A stretch of 64,000 bases of DNA from an uncultured Opitutia bacterium (GTDB lineage: Bacteria; Verrucomicrobiota; Verrucomicrobiia; Opitutales; Opitutaceae). Each line of letters begins with the position of its first letter. Positions within the stretch are counted from its first letter, which is position 1. The DNA is taken from contig CAIOAO010000107.1 of NCBI GenBank assembly GCA_903855985.1, forward strand, positions 1 through 64,000. The letters run 5' to 3'. Below are positions 16,698 through 24,625 of the stretch, in pieces. The position numbers and the translations under genes were made by a program. The notes under the pieces are model-generated. The model ran no database searches. It was given only the letters and a program-made list of their open reading frames with translations, and had not been told where the DNA came from.

Positions 16698-18116
16698 ATG
16701 AAGCTCTACTTCATGGGTATATGTGGAACCGCCATGGGCAACGCCGCGCTGCTGGCGCGGGCGGCCGGACACGACGTGCTCGGCTCCGACACCGGGGTCT
16801 ACCCGCCCATGAGCACGGTGCTGGCCGAGGCCGGAATCACGTTGCACGAAGGCTATGATGCGGCGCGGCTGGAAAAACTCGCTCCCGACCTGGTGGTGAT
16901 CGGCAACGCTCTTTCGCGGGGCAATCCCGAGATCGAGTGGCTGCTGGACACCCGGAAGATCCGTTTCATCTCCCTGCCGGCGATGCTGCACGAGTTCGTG
17001 CTGCAGGCCCGCCGGAACATCGTCATCGCCGGCACGCATGGCAAAACCACCACCACCGCCCTGACGGCCTACCTGCTGGGCGCAAACGGCAGTGAGGCGG
17101 GTTACCTGATCGGCGGCGTGCCGCTGGATCCACCGACGGGCAACCACCTCGGTGCGGCGGCGGCGCCGTTTGTGATTGAGGGCGACGAGTACGACAGCGC
17201 GTTCTTCGACAAGCGGAGCAAGTTCATCCACTACGCGCCGCACATCGCGGTGTTGAACAACCTGGAGTTTGACCACGCCGACATCTTTCGCGACCTCGCC
17301 GACGTGCAGCGGACATTCAGCCACCTGACGCGCATCGTGCCCCGGAACGGCTGGATTTTGCTCAATGGCGACGACGACAACCTCCGGGCGCTGGGCCCGC
17401 TCGGCTGGACCCACACGGCGCGGGTCGGCACCGGCGAGCGGAATGACCTGCGCATCGTGGATTTCACCGAGCAGGGCACGACGGTCACGTTCAAGCTGGT
17501 CTGGCAGGGCCGGACGTGGGGCGAGGTGAGCTGGAGCCAGCCGGGGCTGTTCAACGCCCGCAATGCCGCGATGGCCGCGCTGGCCGCGGGCCTGGCGCTG
17601 TTTCCCGAGGATCCCACGCGCCTGAAACTGGCCGCGCTGGCAAAATTCCGCGGTGTGAAACGCCGGCAGGAGCTGTTGATCGACACGGCGAAGCTGAAGG
17701 TGATCGAGGATTTCGGGCATCACCCGACCGCGCTGGCGGAGACGCTGCACTCGCTGCGGAATCGCTATCCCGACGCGCTGCTGACGGCGGTGTTTGAGCC
17801 GCGCAGCAACACCGCCCGGACGAAGGTCATGCAGGCGGGATTCACCCGCGCGCTGGGCACGGCGGACGAAGTGTTCATCGGGGCGGTCAGCCGGGCGGAC
17901 AAATTGAAGGAGAGCGAGCGGTTCGACGTGGAGGCGGTGACGGAGCACCTCGAGACGCAGGGCGTGCAAGCGCACACGGCAGCTACGAACACGATGCTGC
18001 TCGCCGAGCTGACCGCGACGGTCCTCAAGCCCCAAGCGAAGCCGCAGGTGGTGATCTTTTTCACCAACGGCTCGTTTGACGGGATTATCGGGAAGTTCGT
18101 CGAGGCGGCGAAATAA
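16698..18116 (+). CDS. mpl: UDP-N-acetylmuramate:L-alanyl-gamma-D-glutamyl-meso-diaminopimelate ligase
   Basis: 472 residues of the Mur ligase family. Mpl re-attaches the recycled murein tripeptide to UDP-MurNAc. The N-terminus, YFMGICGTAMGNAALLA, is the Mpl/MurC Rossmann start; the ATP loop GTHGKTTTT begins at residue 112. EGDEYDSAFFDKRSKF and the LEFDHADIF block favour Mpl over MurC, and EDFGHHPTA is the typical late motif. ATG 16698 is the natural start. Monocistronic after the preceding terminator. Confidence 0.94.
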   Translation: MKLYFMGICGTAMGNAALLARAAGHDVLGSDTGVYPPMSTVLAEAGITLHEGYDAARLEKLAPDLVVIGNALSRGNPEIEWLLDTRKIRFISLPAMLHEFVLQARRNIVIAGTHGKTTTTALTAYLLGANGSEAGYLIGGVPLDPPTGNHLGAAAAPFVIEGDEYDSAFFDKRSKFIHYAPHIAVLNNLEFDHADIFRDLADVQRTFSHLTRIVPRNGWILLNGDDDNLRALGPLGWTHTARVGTGERNDLRIVDFTEQGTTVTFKLVWQGRTWGEVSWSQPGLFNARNAAMAALAAGLALFPEDPTRLKLAALAKFRGVKRRQELLIDTAKLKVIEDFGHHPTALAETLHSLRNRYPDALLTAVFEPRSNTARTKVMQAGFTRALGTADEVFIGAVSRADKLKESERFDVEAVTEHLETQGVQAHTAATNTMLLAELTATVLKPQAKPQVVIFFTNGSFDGIIGKFVEAAK

Positions 18117-18146
18117 CCGGACGGACGATCCGCGCGGCCGGCGGAC

Positions 18147-19562
18147 TTACTGCGCCTGCTTGGCGACCTTGTACGCGGCAGGCTTCTGGCCTTTGGGCAG
18201 CGCGATCAGGTCGTAGTCGTGGAAGCCGGTGATGGCGACGTTGACGAACTCGCCGACGGGCAACTCGCGCGACACATAGACGCGACCGTCAATGTCGGGT
18301 GCGTCGGCCTCGCCGCGGGCGACGCCAGCTTCCTCGACCAGTACTTTCAGGGTGTCGCCCACGTGGTTCTTGCTGACCTCGGCGGCAATTTGCTGCTGGA
18401 GAGCCATGAGCTTGTGCCAGCGGGCTTCCTTCACCTTGGCGGGAATCTGGTTTTCCATCTTGGCGCCGCGGGTGCCGTCCTCCTGGGAGTATCGGAACAC
18501 GCCCAGGCGCTCGAACTTGGTCTCGCGGATAAACTGGCAGAGTTCGTCCACGTCGGCCTCGGTTTCGCCGGGGAAGCCGACGATGAAGGTGGTGCGCACG
18601 GCGATGCCGGGGATGCCGGCGCGAATGCGGCGGATGAGGTCGCGGATGTAGTCGCCGCTGGTCTCGCGCTGCATGCGCTCCAGCATGGCGTCGCTGATGT
18701 GCTGCAGCGGGATGTCAATGTAGCGGGCGACCTTCGGGCACTCGGCGATGGTCTTGATGAGCTCGTCGCTCCAGTGCGCGGGGTGGGTGTAAAGCAGGCG
18801 GATCCAGAAGTCGCCCTCGATGGCGTTGAGCTGGCGGAGCAGGGTGGTGAGGGCGGTGCCGCGCGAGGAGTCGACGGGCGTGCGCGGATTCGGGCGCTGC
18901 TCCCAGGTGTCCATGCCGAAGAAGGTCGTGTCCTGGGAAATGAGGTTAATCTCCTTCACGCCCTCCTTCACGAGCTGGCGGGCCTCGGCGACGACGCTCT
19001 CGACGGTGCGGCTGCGGTGGCGGCCGCGGATCTGCGGGATGATGCAGAACGTGCACGGGTGGTTGCAGCCCTCGGCGATCTTGATGTACGCGAAATGCTT
19101 CGGCGTGAGCCGGAAGCGGGGCGTGTCGTAGTCCGGGATGTAGGTCGAACGCGGCGTGACAAAATTGTCCGGCACGGGATGGGCGCCGCGCTCCTTGGCG
19201 TAAAGGCCCTCGATGATGGGGGCGACCTTGGTGATCTGGTCGAGGCCGATGAACGCATCCACCTCATCCTGCAGCTCGCCGGACAGGTCCTTCGAAAAGC
19301 GCTGCGACATGCAGCCGGCGACGATGAGCTTCTGCTCCTTGCGGCGCTTCTTCAGGCCGCGGTTCTGGTGGACCTCGAGGATGTGGCCGATCGACTCCTC
19401 CTTGGACGAGTCAATGAAGGAGCAGGTGTTGACGATGACGACGTCGGCCTTCTCGGCCTCGGGGATGACGACCATGCCCGCCTGGTGCAGGTGGCCGATC
19501 ATGATCTCGCTATCAACGAGGTTCTTGGCGCAACCGAGGGAGATGAGGCTGACCTTGATCAT
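18147..19562 (-). CDS. rimO: Ribosomal protein S12 methylthiotransferase
   Basis: RimO adds a methylthio group to an aspartate of ribosomal protein S12. 471 residues in the order UPF0004 (C11, C47 and the Cys of VAGCMSQR bind one Fe-S cluster), radical SAM (CNHPCTFC) and C-terminal TRAM domain. The opening MIKVSLISLGCAKNLVDSE is diagnostic for RimO rather than MiaB. It lies downstream of a 33-residue basic protein and two methyltransferases that also point to the small ribosomal subunit. Confidence 0.96.
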   Translation of the reverse strand: MIKVSLISLGCAKNLVDSEIMIGHLHQAGMVVIPEAEKADVVIVNTCSFIDSSKEESIGHILEVHQNRGLKKRRKEQKLIVAGCMSQRFSKDLSGELQDEVDAFIGLDQITKVAPIIEGLYAKERGAHPVPDNFVTPRSTYIPDYDTPRFRLTPKHFAYIKIAEGCNHPCTFCIIPQIRGRHRSRTVESVVAEARQLVKEGVKEINLISQDTTFFGMDTWEQRPNPRTPVDSSRGTALTTLLRQLNAIEGDFWIRLLYTHPAHWSDELIKTIAECPKVARYIDIPLQHISDAMLERMQRETSGDYIRDLIRRIRAGIPGIAVRTTFIVGFPGETEADVDELCQFIRETKFERLGVFRYSQEDGTRGAKMENQIPAKVKEARWHKLMALQQQIAAEVSKNHVGDTLKVLVEEAGVARGEADAPDIDGRVYVSRELPVGEFVNVAITGFHDYDLIALPKGQKPAAYKVAKQAQ

Positions 19563-19578
19563 GGTGGGACCGGGGAAG

Positions 19579-19606
19579 AAAAAAACCGCGGCGCAGGGCC
19601 GCGGTT
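19579..19606 (-). terminator. Rho-independent terminator between the small basic protein and rimO
   Basis: A perfect 9-bp stem (19584-19592 with 19598-19606, AACCGCGGC) and five-base loop are followed on the minus strand by seven U residues. It lies 28 bases after the small gene and 16 bases before the rimO start, so it may partly attenuate read-through into rimO. Confidence 0.9.
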
Positions 19607-19634
19607 GGAAATTACGGAAGTAGGTCGCAGCCGG

Positions 19635-19736
19635 TTACTTCTTCTTGGGGGCGGCGGCCTTAACGCGCGCTTTGCGGCGCTTCAGGTAGGCAGCGCGACG
19701 TTTACGTTTGATGTACTTGTTGAGTTGTTGGCCCAT
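19635..19736 (-). CDS. 33-residue highly basic protein, candidate ribosomal protein
   Basis: The protein reads MGQQLNKYIKRKRRAAYLKR followed by RKARVKAAAPKKK. Fifteen of 33 residues are Lys or Arg and there is no acidic residue. Composition and KRRxxYLKRRK pattern recall very small ribosomal proteins such as mycobacterial bS22 or mitochondrial mS38, but similarity is not proven. A strong terminator directly downstream and the position between an Rsm22-like gene and rimO support a real, highly expressed gene. Start ATG 19736; no clear Shine-Dalgarno. Confidence 0.72.
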   Translation of the reverse strand: MGQQLNKYIKRKRRAAYLKRRKARVKAAAPKKK

Positions 19737-19783
19737 GGTGGTGTGAAGTGAAAGGAACAGCATCCCGGCCGGGGCGGGGCGAG

Positions 19784-20767
19784 TCAAGTTTCCAGTCCAA
19801 GTATCGAATTTCCCTCTCGGCGCCAGCGGTAGACCAGCGGTTCCTTGGTGCGGTCGAGTTGCTTGTAGAGCGCCGGGTCGGAACGCTTGAGGAGCGTGAG
19901 CTCGGCCAGGCCGGTGGCGTCGCAGTTGAGGACGCGGGCGTACGGCTTGAAGTGCTCCGGCCGGCCGATGATGCGGGACAGGCCAGCCGGCGCGGCCGCG
20001 GCGGGCGAACGGTCGAGCGCGAGGAAGCAATAGGGCAGGCTGCGGAGGTCGATCCCGGCGCGCTGGCCGAATTTCACCCAATCGGAATTGGCGAAAATCT
20101 CACTGGGCGCGGGGGCGAAGTGGTGGCACCAGTCGCGCTCGTTGCCGGCGGCAAGGACGGGGCAGGCGTTCTGGTGGGTGCAGGGCGCGACCACGGTGAA
20201 GTGGGGGCGGAACTCCTCCCGCAGCGCCCCGAGCGAACGGCTGACGGCATGGGTGCCGGGCTCGACCCAGAGGACGGCTTCGGCGCGGGCGACCAGCGCG
20301 CGCAGGCCGTCGAGGGCCTCGGGTGGGAGCTCGTTGAGCACGTGGCTGATGATGAGCAGGCCGACGGGTTCCGCTGACGTCAGGAATCCGGGCGTGGCCT
20401 GGGCGACGTTCAAGGTCGGAAAGGCCCGGGTGGCGGCTTCGGTGGCAAAATCGCCGGCGACGGGTGAGTGGTCCCAGACGAGGAGGGAGTCGAAGTGATC
20501 CGCCCCGAAGAATGAAATCACGCGCCGGGCGGCGACCCCGCTGCCGCAGCCCCAGTCAAAGACGGAACGCGAGGAGGGCGACCAGCCGCGCTGTTTCAAT
20601 TCGCGCAGGACGTGGTCCCATTTCCAGCCGATCCGCTCAGCATAGGTGAAATCGTAGCTCGCGAGGTCGCTGGTGGATTTCCAATAGGGTCCGGAATTCG
20701 GGGCTCCCTCCAGAAAGCCCGCGCGCAGCCGGTCGAGGGCGGGCCAGTCGAGATCTTCCCACGTCAT
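19784..20767 (-). CDS. Rsm22/METTL17-like small-subunit methyltransferase family protein
   Basis: 327 residues. The SAM-binding motif is VFDWGCGSG. ISHVLNELP, LWVEPGTHAVS and VVAPCTHQNACP...DWCHHF are hallmark blocks of the Rsm22 family, which acts in assembly of mitochondrial and bacterial small ribosomal subunits. Three cysteines are spaced C-x5-C-x11-C; with a fourth further on (LPYC or VLNC) they could bind the Fe-S cluster known in METTL17. ATG 20767 overlaps the stop of the upstream methyltransferase (ATGA), implying coupling. Confidence 0.82.
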   Translation of the reverse strand: MTWEDLDWPALDRLRAGFLEGAPNSGPYWKSTSDLASYDFTYAERIGWKWDHVLRELKQRGWSPSSRSVFDWGCGSGVAARRVISFFGADHFDSLLVWDHSPVAGDFATEAATRAFPTLNVAQATPGFLTSAEPVGLLIISHVLNELPPEALDGLRALVARAEAVLWVEPGTHAVSRSLGALREEFRPHFTVVAPCTHQNACPVLAAGNERDWCHHFAPAPSEIFANSDWVKFGQRAGIDLRSLPYCFLALDRSPAAAAPAGLSRIIGRPEHFKPYARVLNCDATGLAELTLLKRSDPALYKQLDRTKEPLVYRWRREGNSILGLET

Positions 20768-22008
20768 GCGGTGAGGCTCACCCCGAGGTGGGTGGCGAGA
20801 CGCTGGGTGTGGATGCCGTAAAAGGCCGCGAAGGCGCGCAGGCGGGCGGCGGCAGCGGGTTCGCCGGGCGGGCGGACCTTGATGGCGGAGATCATCAGGT
20901 TTTTGGCGGTGTGCTCGGTCGAGATGAACTCGAAGACCTTGGTGCGGTAGCCGGCCCATTCGAGCAGCTGGGCGCGCAGGGCGTCGGTGACAAATTCCGT
21001 GTGGCGTTCCTGGAAAATTCCGTGGCGCAGCGCATCGGCCAGGACGGGCGGGGCGGTGAGCTGGGGCCGCAGTTCCTTCTGGCAGCAGGGGGAGACGACG
21101 ATGAGCGTGGCGCCGGCGGCAATGCCCTGGGCAAGTGCGTCATCGGTGGCGGTGTCGCAGGCGTGGAGGGCGATGAGGACGTCGGGGGGATTTTCGATTT
21201 TTGCGTTTCGATTTTCGAATTGGTAGGAATCGATCTGTCCGGCGGTGAACGTGAGATTGGGCAGGTTGTTCTCGCGGGCGACCCGGTTGCAGAGGTCCAC
21301 CAACTCGGGGCGGGCTTCGATGCCGCGGACCGCGGCCTGGTCGCCGAGGAGGGCGGCGACGGCGAAGGTGAGGTAGCCTTTACCCGAGCCCATATCGACG
21401 ATTTGAAGCGGTCGGCCTTCCTTCGCCGTGACGACGGGAGGCACGCCCGGGACGAGTGACGGGGTGTAGAGGCCGGCGTCGATGAGGAGGTGGCTAAGGA
21501 GTTCGGTGAACTTCTGGATCTGGCGGAATTTGTCGGCCATGCCATCGCGCGGCTGGCCGCGGTTGTTGGTGACGCCGAGTCCGCTCAACCAGCGCGCCGT
21601 GGCGGGAATCAGGTGGCCCTTGGCGCGATCATGCGTCGCCGGTGCCGCCGCGGTGGCGGTGGCCTGCTTCACGCGCAGGCGGGCGGAGCCGTCCGGCTGG
21701 CATTCGAGCTGGGCGGTTTGGGTGGCAGTGAAGAGGTGCGCGTCGAGGAAGTCGGCGCCGATGAGCGGCTCGATCAGCGCGAGACCCCCGGCGGGCGGAT
21801 GGTTTTTCGTGATGTCGCGCGTGGCGTGGCGCCAGACGAAGGCCAGGTTCGGGCCGGTTTTCAGCGCGACCGGACGCACGAGGAGGTTCTGCAGCGTGGC
21901 GTCGGCGCCACGGTGCTTGCCCAGCGTGAGCTTGAGCAGGGTGCCTTCCTCCACGGCGACGTGGAGCAGGGTGAGGAACTTGGCGCGATTATCCGGGGTA
22001 GGGCTCAA
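20764..22008 (-). CDS. Class I SAM-dependent methyltransferase, METTL25-like
   Basis: 414 residues. An N-terminal domain of about 150 residues precedes a methyltransferase core with VDMGSGKGYLTFAVA, ALHACDTATDDAL and VVSPCCQKEL. The LHxC-D and SPCCQ blocks are typical of the Methyltransf_32 / METTL25 (RRNAD1) group. The target is not known; an RNA or ribosomal substrate is plausible given the Rsm22-like partner. At 21191-21220 the gene contains a 30-base interspersed repeat read in frame as FENRNAKIEN, just after the motif IDSYQ. Confidence 0.8.
   Translation of the reverse strand: MSPTPDNRAKFLTLLHVAVEEGTLLKLTLGKHRGADATLQNLLVRPVALKTGPNLAFVWRHATRDITKNHPPAGGLALIEPLIGADFLDAHLFTATQTAQLECQPDGSARLRVKQATATAAAPATHDRAKGHLIPATARWLSGLGVTNNRGQPRDGMADKFRQIQKFTELLSHLLIDAGLYTPSLVPGVPPVVTAKEGRPLQIVDMGSGKGYLTFAVAALLGDQAAVRGIEARPELVDLCNRVARENNLPNLTFTAGQIDSYQFENRNAKIENPPDVLIALHACDTATDDALAQGIAAGATLIVVSPCCQKELRPQLTAPPVLADALRHGIFQERHTEFVTDALRAQLLEWAGYRTKVFEFISTEHTAKNLMISAIKVRPPGEPAAAARLRAFAAFYGIHTQRLATHLGVSLTA
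21191..21220. repeat. Short interspersed repeat, copy B, inside a coding region
   Basis: Same unit as at 2270-2299: TTTTCGATTT, eight variable bases, CGATTTTCGAAT. Here it is part of the methyltransferase reading frame and adds about ten residues without breaking it. Confidence 0.7.
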
Positions 22009-22009
22009 A

Positions 22010-22978
22010 TTAGGGGAGGTACTCGGTGGTCATGACGGTGGCGGCGGTGAGCTTGCCCTTCGGCAGCATGTCGAGGTCCTCCATCTGCTTGATCTGCGTG
22101 GTGAAGCGCGCGGGGTCGAGCCGCCCGATTTGTTTCGGCCCGCCGGACGCGTCACGGCCGGTGACGAGCTTCTCGTCGACGATCATCTTGCGGGAGAAGG
22201 CCATGAACTCGTCGGTGTTGTTGGAGTTGGCGAGCTTGAGCGCCGCGTGGGCGGGAGCCGGGTCGCCGGTCACGTAATCCTGCCAGCCGCGGATGTAGGC
22301 GCGGAGGAAGGCCTTGAGCTCGGCGGGATGTTCGCGGGCGAACCTTTTGTTGGTGATGAGCACGGCGTAGGCGCGGAACCCGGCGTCCCACGTGGAGAGG
22401 AAGCGCGGCATCTGGCCGCCGGCGTGGACGATGTGGTAGGGCTCGGCGATGAAGTAGCCCTGCTGGATGGCCTCCTTGTTGCCCATGAAGGCGGCGACGG
22501 AGAAATTCTGCGGCACGACCGAGACGGTGAGCCCGTATTTTTTCTGGAGGAACTTGAGGAACGCCCATTCGGGGCGGGCGATGATGGTTTTGCCCTGGAG
22601 GTCCTCGAACTTGCGGACGGGGCTGCCGGCGTTGACCAGCAGGCCGGAGGGGTCGTCCTGGAACACCGCGGCAAACTGCACGATCGGCAGGCCCTCGGCC
22701 TGCTGCAGGAGGGTGTTAGTGCTGTCGGCCTGCCCGATGTCGGCCTGCCCGGTGGCGATGCGCGGCATGACGTAGGCGTTGGGTCCGCCGGGCATGATGG
22801 TCACGTCGAGGCCTTCGTCGCGGAAGAAGCCGCGGGCCTGGGCCTGGTAAAAACCGCCATGCTCGGGTTCGGCGACCCAGTCCAGCTGGACGGTGATCGG
22901 GGTGAGCGGCTTTGTGCCGGCGGCCAGGGCGGCAGCCGGGAGCAGCAGGGCGACGGTGAGCAGGCGGAGGGTTTTCAT
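22010..22978 (-). CDS. NMT1/THI5-type ABC transporter substrate-binding protein
   Basis: 322 residues with a signal peptide (MKTLRLLTVALLLPAAALAA). The mature start, ITVQLDWVAEPEHGGFYQAQ, is the NMT1/THI5-like signature, shared by binding proteins for hydroxymethylpyrimidine (thiamine precursor), sulfonates or nitrate. IGQADSTNTLLQQ and QGYFIAEPYHI support this. Last gene of a three-gene minus-strand ABC operon. I looked for a TPP riboswitch upstream of the operon and found none, so the thiamine assignment is only one option. Start ATG 22978. Confidence 0.88.
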   Translation of the reverse strand: MKTLRLLTVALLLPAAALAAGTKPLTPITVQLDWVAEPEHGGFYQAQARGFFRDEGLDVTIMPGGPNAYVMPRIATGQADIGQADSTNTLLQQAEGLPIVQFAAVFQDDPSGLLVNAGSPVRKFEDLQGKTIIARPEWAFLKFLQKKYGLTVSVVPQNFSVAAFMGNKEAIQQGYFIAEPYHIVHAGGQMPRFLSTWDAGFRAYAVLITNKRFAREHPAELKAFLRAYIRGWQDYVTGDPAPAHAALKLANSNNTDEFMAFSRKMIVDEKLVTGRDASGGPKQIGRLDPARFTTQIKQMEDLDMLPKGKLTAATVMTTEYLP

Positions 22979-22985
22979 GGGACGA

Positions 22986-23777
22986 TCAGTTATCAGTACG
23001 CTCATAAGAATCGTGCCACTGGTGCATGGCGAGCCAGCTGAGGCCCACCACGACGGCGACGAAGACAAAGCCCAGGACGCAGGTGACGGCGGCGGTGGCG
23101 AAGAGCGCGGGGTATTTCGCCTGACTGGAGTAGATGATGGCCGAGAAGCCGAGGCCGCCGCCGTCGCCGGCGGAACTGCCCGCGGTGTAGTCGCCGACGA
23201 GGGCGCCGATCGGGGCGAGTGTCGCCGCGATGCGCAGGCCGGTGAAGAAATACGGCAGGGCCGCGGGCGCGCGGAGCAGGAAGATTTCCTGCCGGCGGGT
23301 GGCGCGGTACATGCGGAAAAGTTCGACGATGTTGCGGTCGGTGGAAACGAGTCCCTGGGTGGTGTTCACCACGAGCGGGAAGAAGCAGATCAGGAAGGTG
23401 ATCACGACGACGCTCTTCAGGCCCGGCCCGACCCACAGGATCAGGATGGGGGCGAAGATGATGACAGGAATCATCTGCAGCATCATCAGGTACGGATAGA
23501 GGCTGACGCGCACGAGGGACGAGACGGAGAGGGCGAGGGCGAGCAGCGAGCTGATCGCAATGGCGCAGGTGAAACCGAGCAGCGCCCCCTCGGCGGTATT
23601 GAGCGCGGCATGGGCGAGGTCGGCGCCGTTGGTCCGGAACGCGCCGAGAATTTCACCGGGCGACGGCAGGAGGAACTGCATGTCCTCCGACAGGGAAAAC
23701 CGCACGGCATACCAGACGGCGATAAAGAGGACGCCGGTCGCGGCGGGCAGCAGGAGATTGAGCAGGCGCTTGGACAT
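22986..23777 (-). CDS. ABC transporter permease (BPD_transp_1, SsuC/ThiX-like)
   Basis: 263 residues with about six transmembrane helices. The permease EAA-like loop follows VVNTTQGLVSTDRNIVELFRMY, with ATRRQEIFLLRAPAALPYFFTGLRIAA, typical of the nitrate/sulfonate/taurine family permeases. GDYTAGSSAGDGGGLG precedes the last helices. Six bases separate it from the ATPase gene and seven from the binding protein, so the three form one transporter. Confidence 0.9.
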   Translation of the reverse strand: MSKRLLNLLLPAATGVLFIAVWYAVRFSLSEDMQFLLPSPGEILGAFRTNGADLAHAALNTAEGALLGFTCAIAISSLLALALSVSSLVRVSLYPYLMMLQMIPVIIFAPILILWVGPGLKSVVVITFLICFFPLVVNTTQGLVSTDRNIVELFRMYRATRRQEIFLLRAPAALPYFFTGLRIAATLAPIGALVGDYTAGSSAGDGGGLGFSAIIYSSQAKYPALFATAAVTCVLGFVFVAVVVGLSWLAMHQWHDSYERTDN

Positions 23778-23783
23778 CGGCGG

Positions 23784-24554
23784 TCAGGCTTCGGCGGTTT
23801 CGACCGAACGCAAAATGCGGGAAACCTCGGTCACGAGGTCGTGGTATTCGCGGGAGAGCCGGGTGGCGGCGGTGCGCGGATAGGCGAACGGCACGGCGAC
23901 CTCGGTGTGCACGCGTCCGGGGTTGGCGGACATCACGAGGATACGGTTGGAGAGAAACACGGCTTCGGCGACGGAATGGGTGACAAAGAAGGCGGTCCAG
24001 GCCTGTGCTTCGCGGATGGCGAGCAGCTCCTCGTTGAGGTGCTCGCGGGTCATCTCGTCGAGGGCCCCGAAGGGTTCGTCGAGCAGCAGCAGCTTGGGTG
24101 CGAGCGACAGGGCGCGGGCGATGGACACGCGCATTTTCTGGCCCCCGGAAAGCTGGCGTGGATGGGCGTTCGCCCGGTCAGCCAGGCGGACGAGCTCGAG
24201 GACGCGCGCGCCGGTGGCGAGACGCTGGGCCGCCGGGGCGCCGCGCAGTTTCAGGGGCACGCCGACATTCTGGGCGACGGTGAGCCAGGGGAGCAGGGTC
24301 GGTTCCTGGAAAACGAAGGCGAGTTCGGCGGCAGCCTCCTCGGGGGTGCGACCGTCAATGCGCAGGGTGCCGTCGGTCAACGGGCTGAGGCCGGCGATGA
24401 GGCGGAGCAGGGTGGATTTGCCGCAGCCGCTGGGGCCGATGAGGCTGATGAAATCACCCGGTGCCGCGGCGAGACTGATGCGGTCGAGCACCACCGGACC
24501 ATCGCCGTAGCGCTTGGTAAGGTCGTGGAGATCAACGAGGGGCGTCGCAGCCAT
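23784..24554 (-). CDS. ABC transporter ATP-binding protein (SsuB/ThiZ-like)
   Basis: 256 residues. Walker A is GPSGCGKST, the signature LSGGQKMRVSIARAL, Walker B LLLLDEPFGALD, and the H-loop FVTHSVAEAV. This matches ATPases that energise import of nitrate, sulfonates or pyrimidine precursors. First gene of the operon. The 71-base spacer before it holds a 6-bp GC hairpin (24579-24597) without a U tract. Confidence 0.92.
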   Translation of the reverse strand: MAATPLVDLHDLTKRYGDGPVVLDRISLAAAPGDFISLIGPSGCGKSTLLRLIAGLSPLTDGTLRIDGRTPEEAAAELAFVFQEPTLLPWLTVAQNVGVPLKLRGAPAAQRLATGARVLELVRLADRANAHPRQLSGGQKMRVSIARALSLAPKLLLLDEPFGALDEMTREHLNEELLAIREAQAWTAFFVTHSVAEAVFLSNRILVMSANPGRVHTEVAVPFAYPRTAATRLSREYHDLVTEVSRILRSVETAEA

Positions 24555-24625
24555 TGGGGCGCGAACTTAGGCGGCGACCGGGGGAGCGCAACCCCCGCCT
24601 TCGCAAAGTCTACGGCGGGCAAGGC

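Noticed and set aside
18117-18146. Terminator between mpl and rimO
   Set aside because: A 5-bp stem (TCCGC/GCGGA) is possible, but no U tract follows on either strand.
24555-24625. TPP riboswitch upstream of the NMT1-type ABC operon
   Set aside because: The spacer is only 71 bases and lacks the CTGAGA and ACCTGA-type core blocks. Only a 6-bp GC hairpin is present.
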